From: Micromonospora zamorensis
Lineage (GTDB): Bacteria > Actinomycetota > Actinomycetes > Mycobacteriales > Micromonosporaceae
NCBI RefSeq assembly: GCF_900090275.1
Contig: NZ_LT607755.1
Location: 2,542,001 to 2,606,000 of the forward strand
Length of the DNA: 64,000 nucleotides
Direction of reading: 5' to 3'
A program made the position numbers and the translations under genes. Below, piece after piece: positions 45,876 through 54,141 of the stretch; the stretch's first letter is position 1, and each line of letters begins with the position of its first letter. The notes beneath the pieces were generated by a model, which made no database searches, had not been told where the DNA came from, and saw nothing but the letters and a program-made list of their open reading frames with translations.

Positions 45876-47596
45876 CCGAATTCTCCGTGTGGGCACCGGA
45901 CGCCACCCGCGTCAGGCTGCGCCTGGCCGGCGACTCCGACCACGAGATGCGCGCCGCCGCCGACGGGTGGTGGCGGGTCGACGTCCCCGACGCCGGCCTC
46001 GACTACTCCTTTCTGCTGAACGACGACGAAACGCCGCTGCCCGACCCCCGGTCACCGTGGCAGCCTGCGGGGGTGCACGGGCCGAGCCGACGCTACGACC
46101 ACGCGGCCTTCGCGTGGTCCGACAGCTCGTGGACCGGCCGGCAACTGCCCGGCAGCATCCTCTACGAGCTGCACATCGGCACCTTCACCCCGGACGGCAC
46201 CTTCGACGCGGCCATCGACCGCCTCGATCACCTGGTGTCGCTGGGTGTCGACCTGATCGAGCTGCTCCCGGTCAACGCCTTCAACGGCGAACACAACTGG
46301 GGGTACGACGGCGTCTGCTGGTATGCCCCGCACGAGCCCTACGGCGGCCCCGACGGCCTGAAACGGTTCGTCGACGCTGCCCACGCTCGCGGTTTGGGGG
46401 TGATCCTCGACGTCGTCTACAACCATTTCGGGCCCTCCGGGGCCTACGCGCCGCAGTTCGGGCCCTACCTCGCCGAGCAGAGCAACAGTTGGGGCCGCTC
46501 GGTCAACCTGGACGGGCCGCACTCCGACGAGGTACGCCGCTACATCATCGACAGCGTGCTCATGTGGCTGCGCGACTACCACGTCGACGGGCTGCGGTTG
46601 GATGCCGTGCACGCGCTGCCGGACACCCGCGCGGTGCCGCTGCTCGAAGAGCTGGCGATTGAGGTCGAGGCTCTGTCGACGCACCTGGGGCGGCCGTTGT
46701 CGCTGATCGCCGAATCCGACCTCAACGACCCGCGGCTCATCACCCCTCGCGAGGCGGGCGGGTTCGGGCTGCACGCGCAGTGGAACGACGACGCGCACCA
46801 CGCGCTGCACACGTTGCTGACGGGGGAGCGGCAGGGCTATTACGGCGACTTCGGGTCCCTGGAGACGCTGTCGGACGTGCTGACCGGTGGGTTCTTCCAC
46901 GCGGGGACCTGGTCCAGCTTCCGTAACCGGCACCATGGGCGGCCTGTCGATCCTCGGGTGCCGGGGCACCGGTTCGTGGCGTACCTGCAGAACCATGACC
47001 AGATCGGGAACCGGGCTACCGGGGATCGGATCTCGGCTTCGTTGTCGCCTTCTCTTCTGCGGGTTGGGGCCACGTTGCTGTTGACCGCGCCGTTCACCCC
47101 CATGTTGTTCATGGGGGAGGAGTGGGCGGCTTCAACGCCGTGGCAGTTCTTCACGTCGCACCCTGAGCCGGAGTTGGCGTCTGCGGTGCGGACCGGGCGG
47201 CGGCGGGAGTTCGCTTCGCACGGGTGGCCCGAGGGGGACGTGCCTGATCCGCAGGACCCGCAGACGTTTGTACGGTCGCGGTTGGACTGGGCTGAGCTGG
47301 ACAAGCCTGAGCATCGGGAGATGTTGGCTTTTTACCAGCGGTTGATTGGGCTGCGGCGGTCTTTGCCGGATCTCTCGGATCCTCGGTTGAACGCGGTTTC
47401 CGTGCAGCATGGGGACCAGTTTTTGCTGATGCGGCGGGGGGACACCTTGGTCGTGGCGAACTTGGCTGGGCGGGGGCAGGGGGTGTCGCTGCCTGGGGTG
47501 GCTCGGCGGGTGCTGCTGGCTACGGGGGAGGGGGTCACCGTTATGCGGGACCGGATCGAGTTGCCGGCGGAGACTGCGGCGATCGTGGCGCTCTAA
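45872..47596 (+). CDS. treZ: Malto-oligosyltrehalose trehalohydrolase TreZ
   Basis: 574 residues. It cuts trehalose from maltooligosyl trehalose. N-terminal CBM48 (SVWAPDATRVRLRLAGD), then GH13 with NWGYDGVCWYAP, HVDGLRLDAVHAL (nucleophile Asp), SLIAESDLNDPR (acid Glu) and LQNHDQIGNRA. Codon use shifts in the last 600 bases: third positions change from mostly C to many G and T. This may be tolerated bias or a recombined tail. Last gene before the AT-rich island. Confidence 0.95.
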   Translation: MTEFSVWAPDATRVRLRLAGDSDHEMRAAADGWWRVDVPDAGLDYSFLLNDDETPLPDPRSPWQPAGVHGPSRRYDHAAFAWSDSSWTGRQLPGSILYELHIGTFTPDGTFDAAIDRLDHLVSLGVDLIELLPVNAFNGEHNWGYDGVCWYAPHEPYGGPDGLKRFVDAAHARGLGVILDVVYNHFGPSGAYAPQFGPYLAEQSNSWGRSVNLDGPHSDEVRRYIIDSVLMWLRDYHVDGLRLDAVHALPDTRAVPLLEELAIEVEALSTHLGRPLSLIAESDLNDPRLITPREAGGFGLHAQWNDDAHHALHTLLTGERQGYYGDFGSLETLSDVLTGGFFHAGTWSSFRNRHHGRPVDPRVPGHRFVAYLQNHDQIGNRATGDRISASLSPSLLRVGATLLLTAPFTPMLFMGEEWAASTPWQFFTSHPEPELASAVRTGRRREFASHGWPEGDVPDPQDPQTFVRSRLDWAELDKPEHREMLAFYQRLIGLRRSLPDLSDPRLNAVSVQHGDQFLLMRRGDTLVVANLAGRGQGVSLPGVARRVLLATGEGVTVMRDRIELPAETAAIVAL

Positions 47597-47759
47597 GGTC
47601 CGATTGGCCCCTCAAGGCAGAGCAGACGAATGTGGCGGGAGCCGACCGGGGATGCGGCCAGACAGTCGCCGAGCAACAATGAGATGGGTTTCCGGTTCAA
47701 AATTGGGCGAGGGTCAGCCGGCGGCTTGCCAACGGTGGCGCACACCGGAACCTCGGACC

Positions 47760-49850
47760 CTAATCCACGGCATCGTCAATAAGGCCATACGGGGGCACAT
47801 TGCGATCACGGGTGTACCGAACGACAACATCTTCTGCAACGGTGTCAGGCGGACTGTTATCGACAACAACCAGCTGAGCACCCCGGCCGGCGTCAGATAG
47901 CCAATTCTTTGCATGTCGATAAAAGTTTTCTACCAGCCGTGAGTCAGCGAAATCAGAATCATCTGTATTAGCTGAGTGCCCGAGATTCTTCTGCGGACTG
48001 TCGATGACTAGTAATCCTGGTGCGTGAGAGCTCGTTTCGAATGAAACTTCCCAAAGGGCGAGATACCAGGCAAGGCTAATCAAAACGAGACCGCCGCTGC
48101 TAGCCGAAGTGTAAGGCAGCCCGCGAACGAAGGGTACGAGTCTTTCATTGAGGTATGGATCCCTAAGCTTGGGATATCCAAAGTCTGAAAGAATTTCACC
48201 GAATCGCTGGGAAAGCTTGCTGTAGACTGCTGTTCGATCCGGCCGCACAGATGCTTCGCGCTGTTCGGAGCGCAGCCGGGATGCTTGGACGGCAAGACGT
48301 TCAGCCACCGCTTCGGCTTGACGCACACGTTCCCACAACCGCAGACCGGCCTCGCTTTCTTGCAATTTCAATAGGGTATTTGCATGTTCCGCTGCTATCG
48401 CGTCACGAGCAGCAAGGTACGGCGCAGGAACTTCCGTAACCCGGTTCACGTGGCTAGCTGCGATTTCCACTGCGCGATCAGCCGCGATTCGTTCGGCTCT
48501 GAGTATCTGAAGATCACGATCCAGGCGTGCCCAGTAGTCGTTCAACTCGTTGAGTCGGCGCGTCGTCGCTCTAAGTTCACCGTCGAGCACCTTCATTGCA
48601 TCGACGCCCGCCGAGTCGTCTGGATTGGCGGTCACGGCATCGTGGATTGCCGTAGGATCGAGATCCTCTGAACTCCTTTCCGCTGCCTCATTGCTCGCTA
48701 TGACGGAACCCAGCGTCAACCGTCCGTCTTCCGCCGGAAGTTCATGGCCGCAGAGACTGCACTCGCCCTCCACGATTCGGGGCGCCTCCTTCAAAGGCGA
48801 CAGGCAGGCGGGACAGGACGACACATGTAAGGGATCGAACAGGCGTTCAGCTTCCTTGAGGAACGTCAGCTTCTTTTTGTCGTCCGCGTATTGACCCCGC
48901 AAGGAGCTTAATCGTTCCATCAGGCTCTCGCGATCACGGACTCGAATTGCTGCCGAAGCCGCCACGTCTTGCGCTTCGGCCAGACTCCTTCGTAATCCGG
49001 TGATCGACTCATCGCGTGCGCTTTGCTCGCTGTCGAGATTCGCTAACTGCTGAGCTAATGTGGTAGCCCGTGCGCGTGCCCTATCTCGGTCGCTTTCCAG
49101 GACAAGGGGGCCAAGGGGGTGTTCTTGATGAATGACGGCGCTCAGCGATTTAGCCAGCTTGTCGGCTTGGGTTGCGGCTTCCCCAGCGCGTCGGGCACGT
49201 GCCGCCAAGTCCGCACCCGCAACGTCATGGATGTCAAAAAGGACATCAATTGTTTGGTAGAACTTTTGGCGGGCCATGTGATGCGAATGCTCAAAAACGA
49301 GGTTCTTGTTGTCCAGTCTGTCGTTTGGTAGGCAAATCAGGCGGAAGACATCCCGGATGCTCAGCATCTGTGACGCCGACTCTTGTTTTGTTGGCGCTTC
49401 GGGCAGGGCAATGTTATCCATGCCGCAGGCTGCCAATAGTCGTTGTGATAACCCAGTTGGATCCGAGGGGGGATCGACGGGGACGCGAACTTCTGGAGCC
49501 GCTCCGAGGGTGCCGAGCGAAGCTTGCCAGATAGAGGCAAACTTCGATGGTGGCCCGACCGCAGCACGTTCTATGCAATGAAACTGGCCAGAAAGTAAAG
49601 TCTCAAGAAGGGCAGAGCGAACAAATCCTAGAATCTCGGGATGCTGTGGGTGCTCGTTATCGCCCAAGCAGTATCGGATGAAGTCGACCACGCTAGTCTT
49701 ACCCGTTTGGCTTGGGCCAGCGATCACTGACATTGGACGCCAGAGACTGCCATCCGGCTCCCTAAATGAGACCCCATATGTTCTGTTCGCTCCGGTCGCT
49801 CCAGCCAATAGCAACTCGACTAGACGAATTCCGCGAAGGCTATCAGCCAC
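47760..49850 (-). CDS. Rad50/SMC-like ATPase with DUF3732 features, ABC-3C type
   Basis: 696 residues. Walker A GPSQTGKTS (45-53) followed by VVDFIRYCLGDN, a DUF3732-like mark. Long coiled-coil arms (about 215-345 and 420-540) enclose a four-cysteine zinc element: CPAC (346-349) and CSLC (364-367). The ABC signature is TSASSGG (581-587), and the Walker B is LLVIDSPQKN (613-622), where the usual catalytic Glu is replaced as in DUF3732 proteins. A TTA codon lies at L314. It is the third gene of the effector/middle/ATPase operon and starts 8 bases inside the middle-component gene. Such ATPases sense foreign DNA in conflict systems. Confidence 0.88.
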   Translation of the reverse strand: MADSLRGIRLVELLLAGATGANRTYGVSFREPDGSLWRPMSVIAGPSQTGKTSVVDFIRYCLGDNEHPQHPEILGFVRSALLETLLSGQFHCIERAAVGPPSKFASIWQASLGTLGAAPEVRVPVDPPSDPTGLSQRLLAACGMDNIALPEAPTKQESASQMLSIRDVFRLICLPNDRLDNKNLVFEHSHHMARQKFYQTIDVLFDIHDVAGADLAARARRAGEAATQADKLAKSLSAVIHQEHPLGPLVLESDRDRARARATTLAQQLANLDSEQSARDESITGLRRSLAEAQDVAASAAIRVRDRESLMERLSSLRGQYADDKKKLTFLKEAERLFDPLHVSSCPACLSPLKEAPRIVEGECSLCGHELPAEDGRLTLGSVIASNEAAERSSEDLDPTAIHDAVTANPDDSAGVDAMKVLDGELRATTRRLNELNDYWARLDRDLQILRAERIAADRAVEIAASHVNRVTEVPAPYLAARDAIAAEHANTLLKLQESEAGLRLWERVRQAEAVAERLAVQASRLRSEQREASVRPDRTAVYSKLSQRFGEILSDFGYPKLRDPYLNERLVPFVRGLPYTSASSGGLVLISLAWYLALWEVSFETSSHAPGLLVIDSPQKNLGHSANTDDSDFADSRLVENFYRHAKNWLSDAGRGAQLVVVDNSPPDTVAEDVVVRYTRDRNVPPYGLIDDAVD

Positions 49851-50475
49851 GACCCCTCCTTCTTGCGGGAATGTCTAGCGCGCGATGTTCAGGAACGGTT
49901 TCATTGATGTCATCCATGAAGTCAATCAATAGCCAGGAGCGTCCTATCCACTCTCCCGCTGCCTCGTTCAGGCGTGCGTCTGAGAGGCGGCCGAGTCGCC
50001 GGACCACGATTATAGCGGCTTCTCGATACGACTCTGCATATACCGAGGTCATTTCCTGAGCCATCATGCGCCCATTTAGAGAGAGTCGATATCCGGTTGC
50101 ATGGATGCGCGCTAGGCCATACGACAGCAATAGCGAAAGATCGTACTGTAGGCGGCGGCGCCTGCTCGCGAATCGCTGACCTGTTGATGCGTAGGAGAGT
50201 TGTTGGTCGCTGAATCCAGCAAGCCGCAGAGCTAGCCGATCAGTTCGGTCTCGATCTTGGTTTCCCGAAACTACTACGAACGGGTTCGCTGAGAAGAAAT
50301 CGTAATAGCCAAGTCGGTCTAAGGTCGGTACACGTACCCTTATTTTTTCTGAAACTTCAAGTAGTAACAGTAGCTGGGCTAACCTGAAGACCGTGCTATC
50401 TTCGGGGGGTCTAGGTACGGCCGCCGATAGGGAGAAGTGTCCATTGCTGTCGACTGGATGAATGTGAACGTTCAT
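49843..50475 (-). CDS. Middle component of the ABC-3C/Lamassu-like operon
   Basis: 210 residues, no hit to a family of known function by eye. N-terminal half with RLAQLLLLLEVSEKIRVRVP and DRLGYYDFFSANPF; C-terminal half looks like a winged helix (YDLSLLLSYGLARIHATGYR) followed by helices and a charged tail. Size, position and a wHTH-like fold fit the small middle component (MC) of ABC-three-component systems or LmuC of Lamassu. It overlaps the effector by four bases (ATGA) and the ATPase by eight. Two TTA codons are present. Confidence 0.7.
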   Translation of the reverse strand: MNVHIHPVDSNGHFSLSAAVPRPPEDSTVFRLAQLLLLLEVSEKIRVRVPTLDRLGYYDFFSANPFVVVSGNQDRDRTDRLALRLAGFSDQQLSYASTGQRFASRRRRLQYDLSLLLSYGLARIHATGYRLSLNGRMMAQEMTSVYAESYREAAIIVVRRLGRLSDARLNEAAGEWIGRSWLLIDFMDDINETVPEHRALDIPARRRGRG

Positions 50476-51488
50476 GATGTCGCCTCTAGTTCGGCAGGCT
50501 CGGCGACTCGAAGGGAAATTGGCTTGGTTGCGCGTGGTCCATCATGTGTTGTTGCTATCTCACGCCAATGCTTCACCCAGCCTGCGCGAGCGTCCTCCAC
50601 AAGGCGATGGGCGATGCCTTTCCGGTGCGCAGGCCGGAGGCGAATGCCATCTGGATCTGGACAGGAGGCCGCGGCTGACATCACGTCTTCTAGGAGGCTG
50701 TCGATTCGCCCATCATGATCAACCTGCCTGACCCCGACATTGAATCGTTGCTCCCATAGATGTTGGATTTCGAGGTGCAGTTCCTGTAGGGCTGCGACCC
50801 CGTCCCGGTTTCCCTTCTCTGCTAAATCACGGGCAAGTGCTTCCGCTGCGAAGAAAAGACCCTTCGCGGCGTCAGTTTCGGCTTCGCCGGCCGCTTCTAA
50901 TTGGCGAACAAATAGGGTGTCGTTGAAGAGCGTAAGGTCGTCAATGAACTGCACGTGCTCGGGAGCCTGGCCGAGTCCGCCCTGTTCTGAAAAGTATCTT
51001 TCACGCACAATTGCTGCATCGGGCTGCATCAGGCGCTTCCGCAGAGCTGTGCCATTCCACAGGGATATGGAAAGCTTATGGTTGCGCCGCTTTCCTGCGG
51101 CCCACGTGTCAAACCACTGCTGCTCTTCTGGCGCAAGAATGCATGGTGTACAAAGCGTCCACGCGTCTACGGAAAATCCTTCCGAGGCAGCCTTCTTCAT
51201 CAATTCATTGAAGGACTGCCTTACCTGGCCACGTTGTGACTCGCCGCTCCAGTCGAGAAAGAATTTCGACTGCCAGACGGCGATGGCTGAGTCGAGTTGG
51301 CCGACATAGGTATCAATGCCCCAGTCATAGCCCCCCGGACCACTTACCTCGTTGGCCGTGAGATGCTGCACGTCGACGAGGTCGGTGATCATGGTCTGGA
51401 AGACTTCGCGCGCCCCAGCGAAGCTGCCGGCTTCATACAGAAGTCTCGCGAACATGACCGCAGGGGGTGGCAAAGCTTTCATGTCCAC
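50472..51488 (-). CDS. PD-(D/E)xK nuclease-type effector of the ABC-3C/Lamassu-like operon
   Basis: 338 residues. N-terminal restriction-endonuclease-like core: E28 in a first helix, DWGIDTY (55-61) and AVWQSKFF (70-77), giving D59 and Q73-x-K75, followed by QRGQVRQSFNEL. The C-terminal about 200 residues are helical and may form the link to the ATPase. First gene of the operon, with the promoter in the 339-base spacer upstream. A TTA codon encodes Leu in ARDLAEK. Predicted to cut DNA when released by the ATPase (family knowledge plus inference). Confidence 0.8.
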   Translation of the reverse strand: MDMKALPPPAVMFARLLYEAGSFAGAREVFQTMITDLVDVQHLTANEVSGPGGYDWGIDTYVGQLDSAIAVWQSKFFLDWSGESQRGQVRQSFNELMKKAASEGFSVDAWTLCTPCILAPEEQQWFDTWAAGKRRNHKLSISLWNGTALRKRLMQPDAAIVRERYFSEQGGLGQAPEHVQFIDDLTLFNDTLFVRQLEAAGEAETDAAKGLFFAAEALARDLAEKGNRDGVAALQELHLEIQHLWEQRFNVGVRQVDHDGRIDSLLEDVMSAAASCPDPDGIRLRPAHRKGIAHRLVEDARAGWVKHWREIATTHDGPRATKPISLRVAEPAELEATS

Positions 51489-51827
51489 CTACCCGACATC
51501 ATGGAGCAACACTATGGGGACCTTGTGTTGAGGTCCAGTCTTTCATAACGGGGGTAGATCGTCTAAGGTGACGTGGCCGTCCGAAGGCGTTCCCTGCGGC
51601 AGTGATCTTGATTTGAGTGCCCCGCACATCTTCGGCGAGGGGCACGAAGGTCATGTCAGCCTCGTCTTGCAAGCGAAAACGGTGCCGGCCTTTTTAGCCG
51701 CAACAGGGCCGCCAACGACGACTACAGGCGCCTAGCAGCGCCTGAAGAAACATCCGGTTAGCAACGATTTGTTTGCGGTTAACCTGGTGGGCGACGGGAC
51801 GATTCGACCCTGTGCGCCGGATTATCT
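51489..51827. other. Spacer upstream of the defence-like operon
   Basis: 339 bases without a clear gene. It holds a CAGGCGC/GCGCCTG hairpin (51725-51744) that may end the NUDIX transcript, and probably the promoter of the effector gene near 51490-51560. A minus-strand frame of about 48 codons from ATG 51655 has no recognisable family. Confidence 0.4.
51725..51744 (-). terminator. 7-bp hairpin downstream of the NUDIX gene
   Basis: CAGGCGC and GCGCCTG with a CTAGCA loop. On the minus strand it follows the NUDIX stop by about 84 bases. Confidence 0.4.
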
Positions 51828-52364
51828 TCACGGAGTCTGCCGTGTCGGGCAGGCTTCGCAACCTTCTGCATCACCAGGGGGCAGCCAAACGGCCGAGCCG
51901 CCAGCAAGATACACGGGAGCGTGTCGGTCACGAGCGTGCATTGCCGCACGAACTCGTGTGGCGACGTTGCCCGGAAGACGCTGCTCGGCCTCTTGTGGCG
52001 GAAAGAAGGCGACGTCCTCTAACTCATGACCCTGCAGATGCAAGCCATCGAGGGTGGCAATGGACCCGCAGTCGAATGTGAAGCTGATGATCGCGCGTGG
52101 CCGCTGCCCGGCGGGCGGTGCCCAGTCGGCTACGAGAAGGTCGCCCACGACTGCAAGGAACCCCAACTCCTCTCGGATCTCGCGAGCACACGCATCGTGT
52201 GGGTACTCGCCCTCGTCCACGTAGCCGCCGGGGAAGGCCCAGTGGTCGCGGTACGTCGGTTTGACGAGCAGCACGTTGCCGTCCGGGTCGGTGATGAAGG
52301 CCGCGGCGGCGGCATAAAAAGAAGCCAGGTTGGCGTACCAGGTGGCGGGATCCGTCCAGGTCAC
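51828..52364 (-). CDS. NUDIX hydrolase
   Basis: 178 residues from GTG 52364. NUDIX box GGYVDEGEYPHDACAREIREELGF spans about residues 47-70, with the Glu metal ligands in REIREE. It would hydrolyse a nucleoside diphosphate derivative; the substrate is unknown. The longer frame overlaps the TPR regulator and is less likely. A CTAGATACATTC stretch just upstream could be a leaderless-type promoter. It starts 40 bases after the regulator, so they may share a transcript. Confidence 0.87.
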   Translation of the reverse strand: MTWTDPATWYANLASFYAAAAAFITDPDGNVLLVKPTYRDHWAFPGGYVDEGEYPHDACAREIREELGFLAVVGDLLVADWAPPAGQRPRAIISFTFDCGSIATLDGLHLQGHELEDVAFFPPQEAEQRLPGNVATRVRAAMHARDRHAPVYLAGGSAVWLPPGDAEGCEACPTRQTP

Positions 52365-52404
52365 CTCGGTGACGCTACCGAATGTATCTAGGTGAGCTCT
52401 TGCT

Positions 52405-53763
52405 CTAGGTGGCTGCCGGCATCGCTGCGAGGGTATGCAGGACCTCGTTGACCTGGGGTGATGCCTGCTGCGGGCTGAGAGCAGTAGCGAGTTCGCGGAC
52501 GCGCTGTTGAACGCGCGCCGACTCGATGCCCGCACCGTGCCGCCCGAGCTTAGAGGCCCAGTTGCAGGCAGCGTCGGTGTCTCCAGCGCGGGCATGTGTC
52601 ATGGCGACGAGCGCGGTGTGCAGGGCCAGCGTCCGGGTGTTCTTGCTGCCGAGGTTCAGTGCGTCGGGAGCGTGTCGAAGGGCCTGTGTGTACAGGTGCA
52701 GGTCGCCCAGGCACCTCAGCGCGGCCCCGGCCAGGTGAGCGGGGCTGAAGTAGCCGACCCAGCGCGGGCCGGAATCTGTGCCCGTCCGGTCGAGAGCACG
52801 CTCAGCCTTAGCGAGGGCGAGTTGGCACGCACGTCGCTCGCCTGACTGTCCGTACGCAGTAGCGGCGGTGGCATGCAGCCGAGCGAGGACAGCGGCGGGT
52901 GCGCGTCCGGCCCCGTCAATGGCTGCTTCGACGAGCCGGGACGCCTCCCGACCGTGGCCCAGGAACACCGCCTGGGTGGCGAGGTTGGCCAGCAGGTGAG
53001 CGCCGTAGAGGCGGTCGTCAGCGGCCTTGGCGAGCCGCAGGCCGAGCGTCACATGATGTTGTGCCATCGCATGTTCGCCCGCGTCGTACGACATGAAAGC
53101 AAGTTGGCCGGAGAGCGTTGCCGCTGCGCGCATGAGGTCGCGTCCCACGGCCTCGGTGTAGGTGCCGTGCAGCATCGGCGCGACCTGACGCATCAGGAAG
53201 TCGGCCACGACAGCACGGGTGCGCGGAGAGCCGCTGCCGTGACGTCGGTCGAGGTCGGTGAAGTGGTCGGCCAGCGCGTACAGCGATTGAACGTCGGTGG
53301 AGGTGACCTGTTGCCGGCCGCTCCGGCTGACCGCCTGGTCGGGCAGGTCATACCGCCAGCCGAGTGCTGCCTCTAGCGCTTTGCCGCTGTCGAAAGCCCC
53401 GCTGTCCTGTTGGCTGAGGCGCTTGGCCAATCTCGTCCAGATCAGCTCGGCGGTATCGATCGCTCCATCGAAGGTCGCAGGGTAGACACACATGCCGATG
53501 CTCTCGGCCGCGCCAAAGCCCAGCTCGGTCACGCCGACCGAGCGACCGAGCTTGCGGGCTAGGGTCTCAGCCATTGCGGCCTGGACGTGCTCGCCAGGCC
53601 GGCGACCGCGTAACCACCAGTAGACGCTGGCGGCGTCGTAACGCCAGGCGCCCTCGTTGCGGCCGGCGTGGTTGAGCTGCCGAGCAAAGGCGGCGTGAGC
53701 GTTACCGTAGCCGGCGGCAAGTAGCAGCCCCTCGAACGCTGCGTTCGTCACCGGTCGCGCCAT
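52405..53763 (-). CDS. Regulator with N-terminal HTH-like part and TPR-type repeats
   Basis: 452 residues. N-terminal part AFARQLNHAGRNEGAWRYD with SVYWWLRGRRPGEHVQAAMA is HTH-like. Helical repeats follow (YDAGEHAMAQHHVTLGLRLA, LATQAVFLGHGREASRLVEA, MTHARAGDTDAACNWASKLG). This architecture is common in actinomycete developmental regulators. Start at 53763 (MARPVTNAAFEG). Divergent from the small gene at 53980. Confidence 0.8.
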   Translation of the reverse strand: MARPVTNAAFEGLLLAAGYGNAHAAFARQLNHAGRNEGAWRYDAASVYWWLRGRRPGEHVQAAMAETLARKLGRSVGVTELGFGAAESIGMCVYPATFDGAIDTAELIWTRLAKRLSQQDSGAFDSGKALEAALGWRYDLPDQAVSRSGRQQVTSTDVQSLYALADHFTDLDRRHGSGSPRTRAVVADFLMRQVAPMLHGTYTEAVGRDLMRAAATLSGQLAFMSYDAGEHAMAQHHVTLGLRLAKAADDRLYGAHLLANLATQAVFLGHGREASRLVEAAIDGAGRAPAAVLARLHATAATAYGQSGERRACQLALAKAERALDRTGTDSGPRWVGYFSPAHLAGAALRCLGDLHLYTQALRHAPDALNLGSKNTRTLALHTALVAMTHARAGDTDAACNWASKLGRHGAGIESARVQQRVRELATALSPQQASPQVNEVLHTLAAMPAAT

Positions 53764-53940
53764 GGTTCCGCCTCCAGGCATCAGTCAACTACCAACAGTG
53801 ACGAGCCTATGGGCTGCTGCGGTCCTATGGGGACCCGCGCAACCCTGCGCAACCCACGTCCTGAGCAGCGCAACCGAGCGCATCGCTTGCCATCTGGTCC
53901 GTCGACCGGCAGCCCGCTTCGCTGATCGCAGGGGTCCTGA

Positions 53941-53957
53941 GTGACGGCAAACGTCAC
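53941..53957. promoter_or_regulatory. GTGACG-N5-CGTCAC inverted repeat
   Basis: A perfect 6-bp dyad with a 5-base spacer in the divergent region between the TPR regulator and the small gene at 53980. It could be an operator; no partner is proven. Confidence 0.4.
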
Positions 53958-53979
53958 ACCCCGGCCAGCGGAGGTGTCA

Positions 53980-54141
53980 ATGCAGGGCGATGAGTCGGCG
54001 AACAAGGGTGAGCAGTCTGAGGCAGCCGAGCGGGAGGCTGCCAAACAGCGCCTCCTGGCCCAGGCCGAGGCGGATCGCGTACCCGTAGACGACACGACCC
54101 GCGCGGTCCCGGACCGGCGGTGGCGGCGTGACCAGCGATGA
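53980..54141 (+). CDS. Small acidic/charged protein
   Basis: 53 residues, MQGDESANKGEQSEAAEREA followed by a charged helix and an Arg-rich end. GCGGAGG lies seven bases before ATG 53980. It overlaps the start of the next regulator gene by 14 bases, so it may act with it. No family recognised; an N-terminal extension to 53941 is possible. Confidence 0.6.
   Translation: MQGDESANKGEQSEAAEREAAKQRLLAQAEADRVPVDDTTRAVPDRRWRRDQR

Noticed and set aside
47600..47760. GGTTCAAAATT near 47695 as a possible tRNA T loop
   Set aside because: The flanking bases do not pair, and no cloverleaf forms.
48251..49581. Plus-strand frames inside the ATPase gene
   Set aside because: They are short, overlap each other, and lie antisense to a continuous 696-codon gene.
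51780..51840. ATTCGACCC-type sequence resembling a tRNA 3' end
   Set aside because: No matching acceptor, D or anticodon arms can be drawn, so it is not a tRNA or an attachment site.
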